This document shows, piece by piece, positions 9,458-18,241 of a stretch of 64,000 nucleotides of DNA (positions within the stretch are counted from its first letter, which is position 1; each line of letters begins with the position of its first letter). Where the stretch lies: assembly GCF_003344785.1 (NCBI RefSeq), contig NZ_QPMK01000005.1, positions 62,001-126,000 on the forward strand. Reading direction: 5' to 3'. The DNA is from Thalassococcus profundi. GTDB taxonomy: Bacteria > Pseudomonadota > Alphaproteobacteria > Rhodobacterales > Rhodobacteraceae. The notes under the pieces were generated by a model. It ran no database searches. It was given only the letters and a program-made list of their open reading frames with translations, and was not told the DNA's origin. Both the position numbers and the translations under genes were made by a program.

Positions 9458-9748
9458 GTCCTTGCCCTTCCTAAATTGATCCCGCCTGCTCTTAGCGCGC
9501 CTTCGACCGATGGGGCAAGAGCGTGCACACGTCGCGGCACGGCGTCACGGCGGGGTTTTTCCGTGGCGGCGGGGGTCCGCTCAAAATTTCCCGAGATTTT
9601 CTCCCGGTCATGAAACTTCCGATTGCCAGGATCGTATCTACCTTAGAACCGCTTGTTGATGCGCGCGTTCTTGGCCGTGAAATGGCCTGTCGTAAGGTAA
9701 CGAGTGAGCGCCCGGCACCCCCGCCGGGCGCTCTTTCGTTTCGAGGTG
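9458..9748. other. 291-base intergenic region with a possible plus-strand small transcript
   Basis: No conserved gene is seen between fabF and the glycosyltransferase-like gene (both minus strand). The segment from about 9600 to 9705 is less GC-rich than its surroundings and leads into a strong plus-strand terminator (9706-9740). No plus-strand gene otherwise ends there, so an independent short plus-strand RNA of about 100 bases is possible. A short open frame from an ATG at 9610 exists but reads through the terminator stem and shows no family resemblance. Confidence 0.35.
9706..9740 (+). terminator. Plus-strand intrinsic terminator without an assigned gene
   Basis: A perfect 11-bp stem GAGCGCCCGGC/GCCGGGCGCTC (9706-9716, 9723-9733) with a 6-base loop, followed on the plus strand by TTTCGTT. 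On the minus strand the stem is not followed by a T-run, so it fits a plus-strand transcript better than the nearby glycosyltransferase-like gene. Confidence 0.6.
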
Positions 9749-10543
9749 TCAGGCCCAGTCCGCGCCCAGGTCCGCCCGCGCCCGGTCGATCCAATGGTCC
9801 TGAAGCCAGGCGCAGGGTTTCGACCGGCGGATCAGCGATCCGCTGTATCCCGCCACCGCCTCGGGCATCTTGGGACGGCCGTGAAAACACACGACACGGG
9901 CGTCGCGGGGCAGCTGCGGCGCGCGCCAGTAATTGGCCGGGAACGGGTTGCAGTCGTATTTGAAGCTCACCACCCAGGATTCGGGGATGTATTCGAACAC
10001 GCCCCGGTCCATCGCCTTGTGGCTGGTGTAGCGCTGTTCCGACCCGCGCGCCTTTTCCACTTCGGCATAGGGATTGGCGGCAAGGTCATCGTAGAGAAAG
10101 CCATGTTCGGCCGGATCGAAGCGGAACACCGATCCGTGGCCCGTGGGCCGGCCCTTGCGCGCCTCGACCCAGTCGTGGCGCATGGCGACCGTGCCGGGCG
10201 CAAGGTTCCAGATCGGGTCGAGCGATCCGGTGATCACCACGTCGAGGTCGAAGCCCAGGAACGGCCCGTCGAGATCGGGCACCAGACCCTCCCGGAACAG
10301 CGAGGTCTTGCGCATCGCGCCCTGGCGGTTGGCGACGGCAAGCGCTGCGTCCATCTCGGTGCGGAACGGCTCTTCGGGCAGGTCCAGCACCTCGATGTCC
10401 GGGTGCAGGCCGTCGCGGTGTTCGGTCATGCAGAGGAACCGCACCGGCAGGCGGAGGTTGCGGCGCACCCCGGAATAGAGCCGGTTCACGTATTCCGGCC
10501 CGAAAAGCGTGCCCCACTTGATGCAGATGATGTTGGCAACCAT
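9749..10543 (-). CDS. Glycosyltransferase-like protein (GT-A type, DxD motif)
   Basis: 264 residues. It begins ANIICIKWGTLFGPEYVNRLYSG and carries FLGFDLDVVITGSLDP with a DxD at residues 99-101, the pattern of nucleotide-sugar-binding GT-A enzymes. The central part (MRKTSLFREGL, GSVFRFDPAEHGFLYDDL) and the end (ARVVCFHGRPKM) resemble hypothetical glycosyltransferases found in many Rhodobacteraceae. No signal or membrane segment is seen, so it should be cytosolic. Donor and acceptor are unknown. It stands alone: the next gene on its 5' side is divergent and fabF lies 291 bases downstream. Family membership is likely; the specific reaction cannot be stated. Confidence 0.82.
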   Translation of the reverse strand: MVANIICIKWGTLFGPEYVNRLYSGVRRNLRLPVRFLCMTEHRDGLHPDIEVLDLPEEPFRTEMDAALAVANRQGAMRKTSLFREGLVPDLDGPFLGFDLDVVITGSLDPIWNLAPGTVAMRHDWVEARKGRPTGHGSVFRFDPAEHGFLYDDLAANPYAEVEKARGSEQRYTSHKAMDRGVFEYIPESWVVSFKYDCNPFPANYWRAPQLPRDARVVCFHGRPKMPEAVAGYSGSLIRRSKPCAWLQDHWIDRARADLGADWA

Positions 10544-10646
10544 GCGCTGCGTCCCTTTCCGGCCCCTGCCCGGCTCTAGCGCGGCGCGCGCCGCTTTGCC
10601 AGCCCCGGCAGGTCGGCAGCCGCTTGCGCATGGACGTCATAGGTTA

Positions 10647-10674
10647 TTGTGCAGTCGCAGCATCGCGGTATTAT
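10647..10674 (+). promoter_or_regulatory. Promoter of the DUF2934 gene with overlapping TTAGCGCTA palindrome
   Basis: TTGTGC (10647-10652), 16 bases, then TATTAT (10669-10674). Immediately downstream TGTTAGCGCTA (10674-10684) repeats the core of the palindrome found upstream of edd (37614-37625), placed where a repressor would block initiation. The start codon is about 60 bases further on. Confidence 0.55.
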
Positions 10675-10733
10675 GTTAGCGCTATTTCGCGACCGCCAGA
10701 TTTTGCACCCCAGACAGGATTCGAGAGGATACC

Positions 10734-11003
10734 ATGCCGACACCCCGTATCGACGACACCCAGATCGCCCAGGCCGCCTATTTCCTGTGGCTCGACGAAG
10801 GCCAGCCCGACGGCCGCGCCGACGCGCATTGGATGCAGGCCGTGGAGGCGCTGAAAGCCACGGCACCCAAACCCAAGGTCCGCAAGCCGCGTGCGAAGGC
10901 TGCGGCGGCGCCGAAAAAAGCCGCCACGCCGAATAAGGCCGCCGCGGCGGGCGCGAAGACGTCCAAGGTTACAAAACCGCGAAAGGCCGCGAGGACCGCC
11001 TGA
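10734..11003 (+). CDS. Small DUF2934-type protein with lysine/alanine-rich tail
   Basis: 89 residues. The first ~45 residues (IAQAAYFLWLDEGQPDGRADAHWMQA) match DUF2934, a short helical module. The rest is a Lys/Ala/Pro-rich basic tail (KPKVRKPRAKAAAAPKK and similar), reminiscent of histone H1-like C-termini, which suggests but does not prove nucleic acid binding. The function of DUF2934 proteins is unknown. The start is supported by GAGAGGA 5-6 bases upstream and by a good promoter; a terminator follows 16 bases after the stop, so it is a single-gene transcript. Confidence 0.85.
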   Translation: MPTPRIDDTQIAQAAYFLWLDEGQPDGRADAHWMQAVEALKATAPKPKVRKPRAKAAAAPKKAATPNKAAAAGAKTSKVTKPRKAARTA

Positions 11004-11019
11004 AAAAGGCAAGACTGAC

Positions 11020-11056
11020 AAACGCCCGCCGATCACCACGCGGGCGTTTCTTCTTT
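11020..11056 (+). terminator. Terminator of the DUF2934 gene
   Basis: AAACGCCCGC and GCGGGCGTTT form a 10-bp stem (from 11020) with a loop of about 10 bases, followed by CTTCTTT on the plus strand. Confidence 0.72.
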
Positions 11057-11110
11057 GCAGCAACCCTACAGGCGCGAACGGTCCATCGTCGATGGCGCCC
11101 GCGGCGAACC

Positions 11111-11680
11111 TCAACGCAGTCCCGACCGCGCCACCTGCTCGGCCAGTTGCGAGGTCGCGGCGTTGCGCGCGGCGGCGATCTGCGCGGCGGAGGCATCCTC
11201 GGGCAGCGGCACGGAAATCGCGAACTGGCCCGACCGCTCCGGCCCCTCTTCTTCCGGCGCGACGAAGAACTGTCCCGACATGCGGAAGGTGTTGGCGGCA
11301 GTGGCCAGCATTTCCTCGAGCCTCACGTCGACCTTGGCATCGGGGAAGCTGCGGAACGGCCAAGGCTCAGGCGCCGCGTTGGCGCCTGTGATGGCGGCGA
11401 AATCGCGCGACAGCTGCAACGTGATGGCCCGCGCCGGATCGTCGGCCCAGAGCGGGCCCAGCTCGGTGATCGACCCGTCGGGTTCCTGCCGGTAGATACT
11501 CTCGGACGCCGCGTAGGTCGGCAGCGTCACCTCGACCACCTCGAGGCTGCGGTAGCGCGACGACACCTTGGCGGTGGGCTGCACCGCCGGGCCGGCAAAG
11601 CGGACGTCAGAGCCCGAGCAGGCCGCCAGTGCCGGCAGCGCCAGCGCGATCAGGGAGATCTTGAGAAAGGGTCTGTGCAT
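11111..11680 (-). CDS. pqiC: PqiC family lipoprotein (ABC-type transport auxiliary)
   Basis: 189 residues. A lipoprotein signal ends in LAAC with Cys21 as the lipidated residue, so it is anchored in the outer (or inner) membrane facing the periplasm. The body (SRYRSLEVVEVTLPTYA, AITLQLSRDFAAITGA) matches the PqiC/YmbA domain (also called ABC_trans_aux). It is the last gene of pqiA-pqiA-pqiB-pqiC, 5 bases after the pqiB stop. In Escherichia coli PqiC sits at the outer-membrane end of the PqiB needle in a system linked to envelope lipid homeostasis. Confidence 0.93.
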   Translation of the reverse strand: MHRPFLKISLIALALPALAACSGSDVRFAGPAVQPTAKVSSRYRSLEVVEVTLPTYAASESIYRQEPDGSITELGPLWADDPARAITLQLSRDFAAITGANAAPEPWPFRSFPDAKVDVRLEEMLATAANTFRMSGQFFVAPEEEGPERSGQFAISVPLPEDASAAQIAAARNAATSQLAEQVARSGLR

Positions 11681-11685
11681 GATGT

Positions 11686-14160
11686 TTACCGTCCAAGAAG
11701 CAGCGAATTGGGGTTGCGTTCGATGGTGCGTGCCAGCTTTTCGATGGCATCCGCCGCCGAGGTGACGCTGGTGATCGCGGCGCGGGTTTCGCGCGAGAAG
11801 CGCGAATCCTCGGCGAAATCGGCCAGCGTGGTGTTGGCCTGATCGGCCACCCGGCGCAGGTCACGCGCCAGCTGCGGCAGCACCGACGTGGCGTCGGCGA
11901 TGGCATTGGCCGCATCGCGGGCCGAGGCCAGCGTGGCATTGGCATTGGCCACCAGGCCGCCGTTCTCCAGCTCTTCCAGCGTCGCCCGCAAGGAGGCCAG
12001 CGCCGCGTTCAGCTCTCCTGGCAGCGCCCGGGTGCTGTCCTGGTCGAGCACGTCACCGGCGGCGTTGAGCAGCTCGGTCGCGGAGTCCGCCAGTTCGTCG
12101 ATCCGCGCCTCGCCGGCCTGGTCGAGGATGCCGCGCGCCTGGTTGACCAGTTCCGGCAGACCGTCCGCGGCCTGCGCCACGTCGTCCACGGCAGCCGTGA
12201 TCTGCGTGACCACGTCCTGCGCCTCGAGCTCGGTCATCACGCGGTTGAGCGATGCGGCGGTTTCCTGCAGGCGCGACAGCAGCGCGTTGGCGCGTTCGGG
12301 CAGCGCCTGCACCTCTTCGTTCTCGGTGATGTCGCGCACCGACGCGAGGATGCCGCGCAGTTCCGCCGGAACCGCCTGAAGGTCCTCGCCCGCGAGCAGC
12401 GCATCGGCCTCGGTGACCAGCGACTCGGCGCTTTCCAGCAGCGACGACAGGTTGTCGGCCAGCTCGTCCAGTGGCACCTCTTGCGCTTGGGCCAGCACCG
12501 CGCGCACGTCTTCGACCAGCGCCGGAAGCGTGTCCACGGTGGTGCCCGCGCCCTCGATCACGCCGGTAAGCTTGGTAATGGTCTCCTGCTCCTCGATCTC
12601 CGAGGTCACGTTGTCCAGCGTCTGCGCGGTTTCCAGCAACGATTCGAACAGGTCGCCCACCTGCCCCGGGATGCCCTGCACGTCGTCGCTTTCGGCGACT
12701 TCGCGCACTGCCGCCAGCAGCGCCGTCAGTTCCCGCGGCGCGCGTTGCAGGTCTTCGGAGCCGATGAGACCCGAGGCGTTGTCGAGGAAGTCGATGACCG
12801 ACTGCATCACCTCTTCGATCGGCAGGTCGCTGACGCGCTGCAGCGCGCCCTGCGCCGTGGCGCCGACGTCGGTCACGTCGGACGGACCGGTGGGAATCTG
12901 AGGCAACGGTTCCGCATCGAGGTCAAGCTCGGCCGGCTCCGCGTTCGGCAGCATTGCCAAGTCGATCTTGAGACCGCCGGTGAAAAGCGAGGCATTGGTC
13001 AGCCGCGCGCGCATGCCTTCTGCGATGCGGGTTTCGAGGTAGTCGAAAAGCTCTTCCTCGCCAGCGTCCTCGCCCAGCCCGATCCGGGTCGGGTTGAGCT
13101 GCACGGAGGCGATCAGCCGCACCTCGCTGTCGCCGAAGCGTTCTGGGTCGACGATGCCGTTGATGCTGCTCACCTCGCCCACGCGCAGGCCGCCCAGTTC
13201 CACGGCGGCGCCGGTCGACAGACCCGCGAGGTTCTCGTCGAAGATCATGATCATGTCGACGGTCTGGCCTTCGCCCGAGACAAGGAAATCGTCTCGCGCG
13301 GCATCTTCATCGGGGAAGAGGTCGAAGGTCATGCCGTCGGCCAGCCCTTCGCCGCCCGACCCGATGGTCTCGAAGGTGATGCCGCCTGAAATCAGCGAGG
13401 CAAGCGAGGTGAAATTGAGCCGCGCACCCGAGGCGCCCAGCGAGAAGCTGAAGCCCGAGATGTCCCAGAACCGGGTCGAGCTGGTAACATATTCGGTGTG
13501 CGGCTCGTAGATCACCGCCTCGGCGGTGACGCCGGTGCCGTCGGCATTGACCGTGCTCTGGCCGATGACGCCGACCTGCACGTTCTTGTAAAGGATCGGC
13601 GTGCCCTCGCCCGGCAGCCCCTCGGAGGACCGCAGGGTGAAAGACCGTCCTTCGGTGCCGGTGGACAGCAGCGGCGCCTTTTCCAGCCCGTCGAATTCGG
13701 TCTGCAGCGTCCCAGGCTGGTTGTCCCATGACCCCTGGATGTAGACCCCCGACAGCACCGTATCGAGCCCCGAGACCCCCTGCGCGCTGACCTGAGGGCG
13801 CACCACCCAGAACTGCGCGTCCTCGTTGATGTAGGGCGCCAGCGCCTTGTCGATGCGGATGCTCGCGATCACCTGGTTCAGGTCCGCGCTGAAGCTGACC
13901 TCTTCGACGCTGCCCACGGTAATGTCGCGGTAGCGCAGCTGCGTCTCGCCGCCGCGGATGCCCGCCGCCTCGTCGAAGGCCACTTCGATCACCGGGCCCT
14001 GGTCGGCATAGTTGCGCCAGGCGGCGAACAGCGCGATCGCCAGCGCGATCACCGGAACCGCCCAGACCAGGGTCGAGGAATCCCACAGCGACTTGCGCTT
14101 GGCGGTGATCGGCACGTCGCCGGGGCGGTCGCCGCCGCTGCTGGAGGGATGGTCAGCCAA
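11686..14160 (-). CDS. pqiB: PqiB-type MCE protein with extended C-terminal repeats
   Basis: 824 residues, against about 546 for E. coli PqiB. One N-terminal membrane anchor (about 30-48) is followed by three MCE/MlaD domains (about 54-145, 170-230 and 297-405). From about 446 to 778 there are three tandem helical repeats of about 116, 123 and 95 residues; LPIEEVMQSVIDFLDNASGL, VPLDELADNLSSLLESAESL and ARIDELADSATELLNAAGDV begin corresponding segments, each followed by an (L/R)ALP-type turn. A further helical stretch runs to the end. MCE rings plus C-terminal helices form a periplasm-spanning lipid tunnel in the family; the extra helices should lengthen the needle. The start overlaps the pqiA stop by 8 bases. 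Confidence 0.94.
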   Translation of the reverse strand: MADHPSSSGGDRPGDVPITAKRKSLWDSSTLVWAVPVIALAIALFAAWRNYADQGPVIEVAFDEAAGIRGGETQLRYRDITVGSVEEVSFSADLNQVIASIRIDKALAPYINEDAQFWVVRPQVSAQGVSGLDTVLSGVYIQGSWDNQPGTLQTEFDGLEKAPLLSTGTEGRSFTLRSSEGLPGEGTPILYKNVQVGVIGQSTVNADGTGVTAEAVIYEPHTEYVTSSTRFWDISGFSFSLGASGARLNFTSLASLISGGITFETIGSGGEGLADGMTFDLFPDEDAARDDFLVSGEGQTVDMIMIFDENLAGLSTGAAVELGGLRVGEVSSINGIVDPERFGDSEVRLIASVQLNPTRIGLGEDAGEEELFDYLETRIAEGMRARLTNASLFTGGLKIDLAMLPNAEPAELDLDAEPLPQIPTGPSDVTDVGATAQGALQRVSDLPIEEVMQSVIDFLDNASGLIGSEDLQRAPRELTALLAAVREVAESDDVQGIPGQVGDLFESLLETAQTLDNVTSEIEEQETITKLTGVIEGAGTTVDTLPALVEDVRAVLAQAQEVPLDELADNLSSLLESAESLVTEADALLAGEDLQAVPAELRGILASVRDITENEEVQALPERANALLSRLQETAASLNRVMTELEAQDVVTQITAAVDDVAQAADGLPELVNQARGILDQAGEARIDELADSATELLNAAGDVLDQDSTRALPGELNAALASLRATLEELENGGLVANANATLASARDAANAIADATSVLPQLARDLRRVADQANTTLADFAEDSRFSRETRAAITSVTSAADAIEKLARTIERNPNSLLLGR

Positions 14161-14794
14161 GTGTAATTCCTTCTCGTTCTTGCCGGTCCCAGAAGAGACG
14201 GGTGTCGAAAGCCTGCGCCGACAGCATGGTAAAGATCACTGACAGCGCGAATGTCAAAGAGGCGGGCCCGGGGTGGATCGAGGCGACCACCGACAGTTGC
14301 ACCAAAGCACTGAGGATGGCCACGACGAAAACGTCGATCATCGACCAGCGACCGATGAATTCGACCACTTCGTACATGTGCGTGCGGCGCTCGGCCGAGG
14401 TGTTCGACCCGCGTTTCACCGAAGTCGCGAGGTACGCGATGGCCAGAAACTTGCCGACGGGGATCAGCACGCTGGCGATGAGAATGATCGCCGCGATCCC
14501 GTAAGAGCCGTGTTTGGCGATCTCGACCGCGCCGCCGACGATGGTGCTTTGCGAGGACTCGAGCAGCGTGTCGGTCACCAGCATCGGATAAAGGTTGGCC
14601 GGGATATAGCAGATCAGGCCCGCGACCCAGAGCGCCCAGACCCGGTTCAGGCTGCCAAGGTCGCGCGATTGCAGCGTGCTGCCGCAGCGCGCGCATTCCT
14701 CGGTGCCCAAGGGCCAGACCCGGGCACAGCGCTGGCAGGTCACCAGCCCCGCCTCGCGCGCGGTCAGGAGTTCTGTGTTTCCAGGGATTTCCAT
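14153..14794 (-). CDS. pqiA: PqiA domain membrane protein (second pqiA gene)
   Basis: 213 residues from the ATG at 14794; a TTG 15 bases upstream is a weaker choice. The N-terminus carries two Cys pairs (TCQRC and CARCGST) that look like a rubredoxin-like metal site, then four membrane segments with the PqiA family pattern (ANLYPMLVTDTL, GKFLAIAYLATSV, VEFIGRWSMIDVFVVAIL). E. coli PqiA holds two such domains in one polypeptide; here they are two genes that overlap by 31 bases. It is an inner-membrane partner of PqiB. Confidence 0.92.
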   Translation of the reverse strand: MEIPGNTELLTAREAGLVTCQRCARVWPLGTEECARCGSTLQSRDLGSLNRVWALWVAGLICYIPANLYPMLVTDTLLESSQSTIVGGAVEIAKHGSYGIAAIILIASVLIPVGKFLAIAYLATSVKRGSNTSAERRTHMYEVVEFIGRWSMIDVFVVAILSALVQLSVVASIHPGPASLTFALSVIFTMLSAQAFDTRLFWDRQEREGITLG

Positions 14795-15417
14795 ACCGAC
14801 CACGTGCAAAGATATCTGTCGTTGAAGATGACGATCACGACCAGCGCCGAGAACATCCAGAACGCGGGACCAAAGCCGATTGTGGCCAGGTCCGCCACCT
14901 TGACCAGCGCCACGGCGCAGCCGATCGCGAAAATTTCCGCCATCGCCCAGGGCTTGAGTTTCTGACTAAGCCGAAACGCCCGGCGTGCATGGGGAAAGGG
15001 CGTTTCATCCCGCACGATGGGCATCAGGACGTAAAGCACCAGCATCATGCGCAGCAGTGGGATGACCAGGATCATCGCCGCTACCGCCACCGACAACAGC
15101 GCCATCGGCCCGGACTGGAACGCGGTGGCGGAATCGAGAATGGACGCCTTGTTGCCGAAGCCCTGGACGGAAATGTCGAGGAACGGAAAGAACGTCGCAG
15201 CCACCAGCAGCACCAGCATGGCAAGCGTCAGCGCGATGATCTTGATCCCGGCCTTGCGCTTGGGCGCGATCAGCACCAAGTGGCAGCGCGCACAGACGGC
15301 GCGTTCGTTCCAGCCCGGGGTGCGCGCCCGGTAGAGCGCATCGCAATGCGGGCAGGCCATAAGCTCGGACAGATCCGATGCGCCGTATGGCAATGGCGTA
15401 TGATCAAGGTCGGTCAC
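14764..15417 (-). CDS. pqiA: PqiA domain membrane protein (first pqiA gene)
   Basis: 217 residues from a GTG at 15417 (TDLDHTPLPYGASDL...). The frame stays open to 15486, so a longer form is possible; neither start has a clear Shine-Dalgarno and the region 15418-15486 encodes nothing recognisable. A zinc-type Cys pattern (ACPHCDALYR and CARCHLVL) comes first, then four membrane helices with PqiA motifs (FFPFLDISVQG, LVIPLLRMMLVLYVLMPI, KLKPWAMAEIFAIGCAVALVKV). It is the first gene of the pqi operon. Function is as for the other PqiA: the inner-membrane part of a lipid transport system, possibly induced by envelope or redox stress as in E. coli. Confidence 0.9.
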   Translation of the reverse strand: MTDLDHTPLPYGASDLSELMACPHCDALYRARTPGWNERAVCARCHLVLIAPKRKAGIKIIALTLAMLVLLVAATFFPFLDISVQGFGNKASILDSATAFQSGPMALLSVAVAAMILVIPLLRMMLVLYVLMPIVRDETPFPHARRAFRLSQKLKPWAMAEIFAIGCAVALVKVADLATIGFGPAFWMFSALVVIVIFNDRYLCTWSVWKSLETQNS

Positions 15418-15620
15418 GCGGCAACACACCCGATACACTGGCAAAACGAACCACGGACGCGCGCGATAGCACATCTCCACATGCACAGTGTACTAGCGGC
15501 TCTGTGGTGGATTGCAAGGTGAAGGCGAAATGCATCTTCACAATCTCGCCAGCCGCGCGGTTTGTCCGCATAGGGCCGGTCGGATCCGTTTCCGGTGCCG
15601 CCACACCTTCGGGGCGCGGT

Positions 15621-15809
15621 CTATTCCGGGTCGTCCGGCGTCTTGCGCAGGAAGAAGGCCCAGGCCGCCCAGGCGCCGAGGCCGCCAAAGACCAGCGCCC
15701 AGCCCGAATTGCCCTGAGACAATTCGAACAGCCCCCATCCCGCCGCCACCGCGACGATGACGATGCGGCGCCAGAGCGGCGCATAGAACGGGTCGTCCGG
15801 GTCGAGCAT
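15621..15809 (-). CDS. Small membrane protein, unknown function
   Basis: 62 residues from the ATG at 15809, chosen because GGAGAGGA lies 5 bases upstream; an in-frame ATG further upstream is weaker. It has a short acidic N-terminus (MLDPDDPFYAPLWRR), two hydrophobic segments (about 16-30 and 36-52) joined by a short polar turn, and a charged tail (RKTPDDPE), so it is predicted to be a two-helix inner-membrane protein. I do not recognise a family with certainty. It is divergent from the di-heme peroxidase gene 78 bases away. Confidence 0.72.
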   Translation of the reverse strand: MLDPDDPFYAPLWRRIVIVAVAAGWGLFELSQGNSGWALVFGGLGAWAAWAFFLRKTPDDPE

Positions 15810-15887
15810 AGCAGTCCTCTCCAACATTCGCCGCAGATGGCGCATAGCGTTCTTGCGGCGTCCCCGGCGGCCTTATATCTTGGCCCC

Positions 15888-17231
15888 ATGTCCATGTCGC
15901 CGCAACCCGTCCGCTGCCTGATCGCCCTCTCCTGCGCCCTTTTATCGACCGCGGGCGCGGCCCGGGCAGAGCTTGCCCTGCCCCCGGCCCCCACTGATGC
16001 CGACTACCGCGAGGTGAACCGCGCCGCGGCCGAGCTGGGGCAGCTTCTGTTCTACGATCCGATCCTTTCGGGCAACCGCGAAGTGTCCTGCGGCACCTGC
16101 CACCATCCGCGCTTCGGCACCGGTGACGGGCTGTCGCTGCCGCTGGGCGACGGCGGGCGCGGGCTGGGCCCCGACCGGGTGGCCGACCCGGAGAACCCGC
16201 CGGAACAGCGGGTGCCGCGCAACGCGCAGGGCCTCTTCAACCTCGGCGCGCATGAATTCACCGTGCTCTTTCACGACGGCCGGATCGAGGTCGACCCGGC
16301 CCGCCCCGGCGGATTGCGTACGCCGCTCGACACGGACATGGTCACTGGCTTCGACAGCCTGCTGTCGGCGCAGTCGATGTTTCCGGTGCTCAGCCCCGAC
16401 GAGATGGCCGGGCACTACGCCGAGAACGAGATCGCCGCGGCGGTGCGCATGGGGCGCCTGACCGGACCGGGCGGCGGCTGGGACCTGATCGCGCGCCGTG
16501 TGGCGGAAATCCCGGCCTACGCAGAGGCATTTGCCGCCGTTTACGACGACATCGACACGCCCGAACAGATCGACTTTGCCGACGTGTCGAACGCGATCGC
16601 CAGCTTCATCGAGTTCGAATGGCGCTCGGACACCGCACCCTTCGACCTCTGGCGCCGCGGCGAAGCCGAGCTGTCTCCCGAGGCCGAGGCCGGGGCGCGG
16701 ATCTTCTACGGCTGGTCGGGCTGTTCGGAGTGCCACGCCGGCACCTTCCAGACCGACCACGGTTTTCACGCCACCGGCGAGGTGCAGATCGGCCCCGGCA
16801 AGGCGCGGCGCTTCGAGGATCACGCCCGCGATCCGGGCCGGTTCGGCGTTACCGGCCATGCCGAGGACCTCTACGCCTTCCGCACGCCAAGCTTGCGCAA
16901 CGTGGCGCTGACGGCCCCCTACGGCCATGCCGGGGCCTTTGCCGATCTCGAGGCCTATGTCGCGGCGCACAGTGGCACGACCCGGGCCTTCGACAGCTAT
17001 GAGGTCGCCCGCGCTGTCCTGCCCGACCTGCCGGTCGACGACCTACGTATCCTCGCCAGCACCGAGGACCGCGCAGCGGTCGAGGCGGCGAGGGTCGACA
17101 TGCGCCCCCTGTCGGGCGAGGAGTTGCGGCTGATCCTGGCGTTTCTCCACAGCCTCACCGACCCGGTGTCCGTCACCGGGCGGCTGGGCGTGCCTGAGAG
17201 CGTTCCGAGCGGGCTGGCGGTGCCGAAGTAG
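15888..17231 (+). CDS. Di-heme cytochrome c peroxidase / MauG family protein
   Basis: 447 residues from the ATG at 15888 (a second ATG at 15894 is equally possible). A Sec signal peptide ends near AARA. Two CxxCH haem sites are at 68-72 (CGTCH) and 279-283 (CSECH), the spacing of bacterial cytochrome c peroxidases and MauG-like proteins, with [27 protein letters not shown] before the end as in that family. It acts in the periplasm and may reduce peroxide or oxidise a protein or small molecule; I cannot separate these from sequence alone. It is monocistronic as far as seen. It is a distant cousin of the di-heme protein in the imelysin operon, not a duplicate. Confidence 0.92.
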   Translation: MSMSPQPVRCLIALSCALLSTAGAARAELALPPAPTDADYREVNRAAAELGQLLFYDPILSGNREVSCGTCHHPRFGTGDGLSLPLGDGGRGLGPDRVADPENPPEQRVPRNAQGLFNLGAHEFTVLFHDGRIEVDPARPGGLRTPLDTDMVTGFDSLLSAQSMFPVLSPDEMAGHYAENEIAAAVRMGRLTGPGGGWDLIARRVAEIPAYAEAFAAVYDDIDTPEQIDFADVSNAIASFIEFEWRSDTAPFDLWRRGEAELSPEAEAGARIFYGWSGCSECHAGTFQTDHGFHATGEVQIGPGKARRFEDHARDPGRFGVTGHAEDLYAFRTPSLRNVALTAPYGHAGAFADLEAYVAAHSGTTRAFDSYEVARAVLPDLPVDDLRILASTEDRAAVEAARVDMRPLSGEELRLILAFLHSLTDPVSVTGRLGVPESVPSGLAVPK

Positions 17232-17258
17232 GGCTTGGATTGGACCTTCGTCTCGGGC

Positions 17259-17371
17259 GCGGAACAAGGCCGCTTGCGGCCGCCGCGCCATCGCCGGGCC
17301 GCCCCCCGGCACGGCGATTTGGCTGGGGTCCGCGCGGCGCTGACAGGTCGTCCGAATATGGCAACCATAAA
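17259..17371. repeat. Dispersed structured intergenic repeat, copy A
   Basis: It starts GGAACAAGGCCGCTTGCGG, has a central hairpin (ATCGCCG paired with CGGCGAT around a G/C-rich core), then TGGGGTCC, and ends GTCGTCCGAATATGGCAACC followed by ATAAAG. A second copy with the same order of blocks lies at 34797-34910. The flanking blocks are similar while the central hairpin differs on both arms and still pairs. It fills most of the 217-base gap between the peroxidase gene and xylG; the remainder holds another GC-rich inverted repeat (about 17395-17432) and no gene. Confidence 0.55.
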
Positions 17372-17448
17372 GTGCCAAGGCGGCGATGTCGGATCGCCGC
17401 GCCGCGGCCCGTCGATGGCGCGGCGCGGTCAGAATGGCAGCGAGGCTT

Positions 17449-18237
<789 letters not shown>

Positions 18238-18241
18238 GGTC

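Noticed and set aside
9610-9740. Small plus-strand coding gene starting at the ATG at 9610
   Set aside because: The frame passes through the terminator stem and continues into antisense of the glycosyltransferase-like gene; a non-coding RNA fits better.
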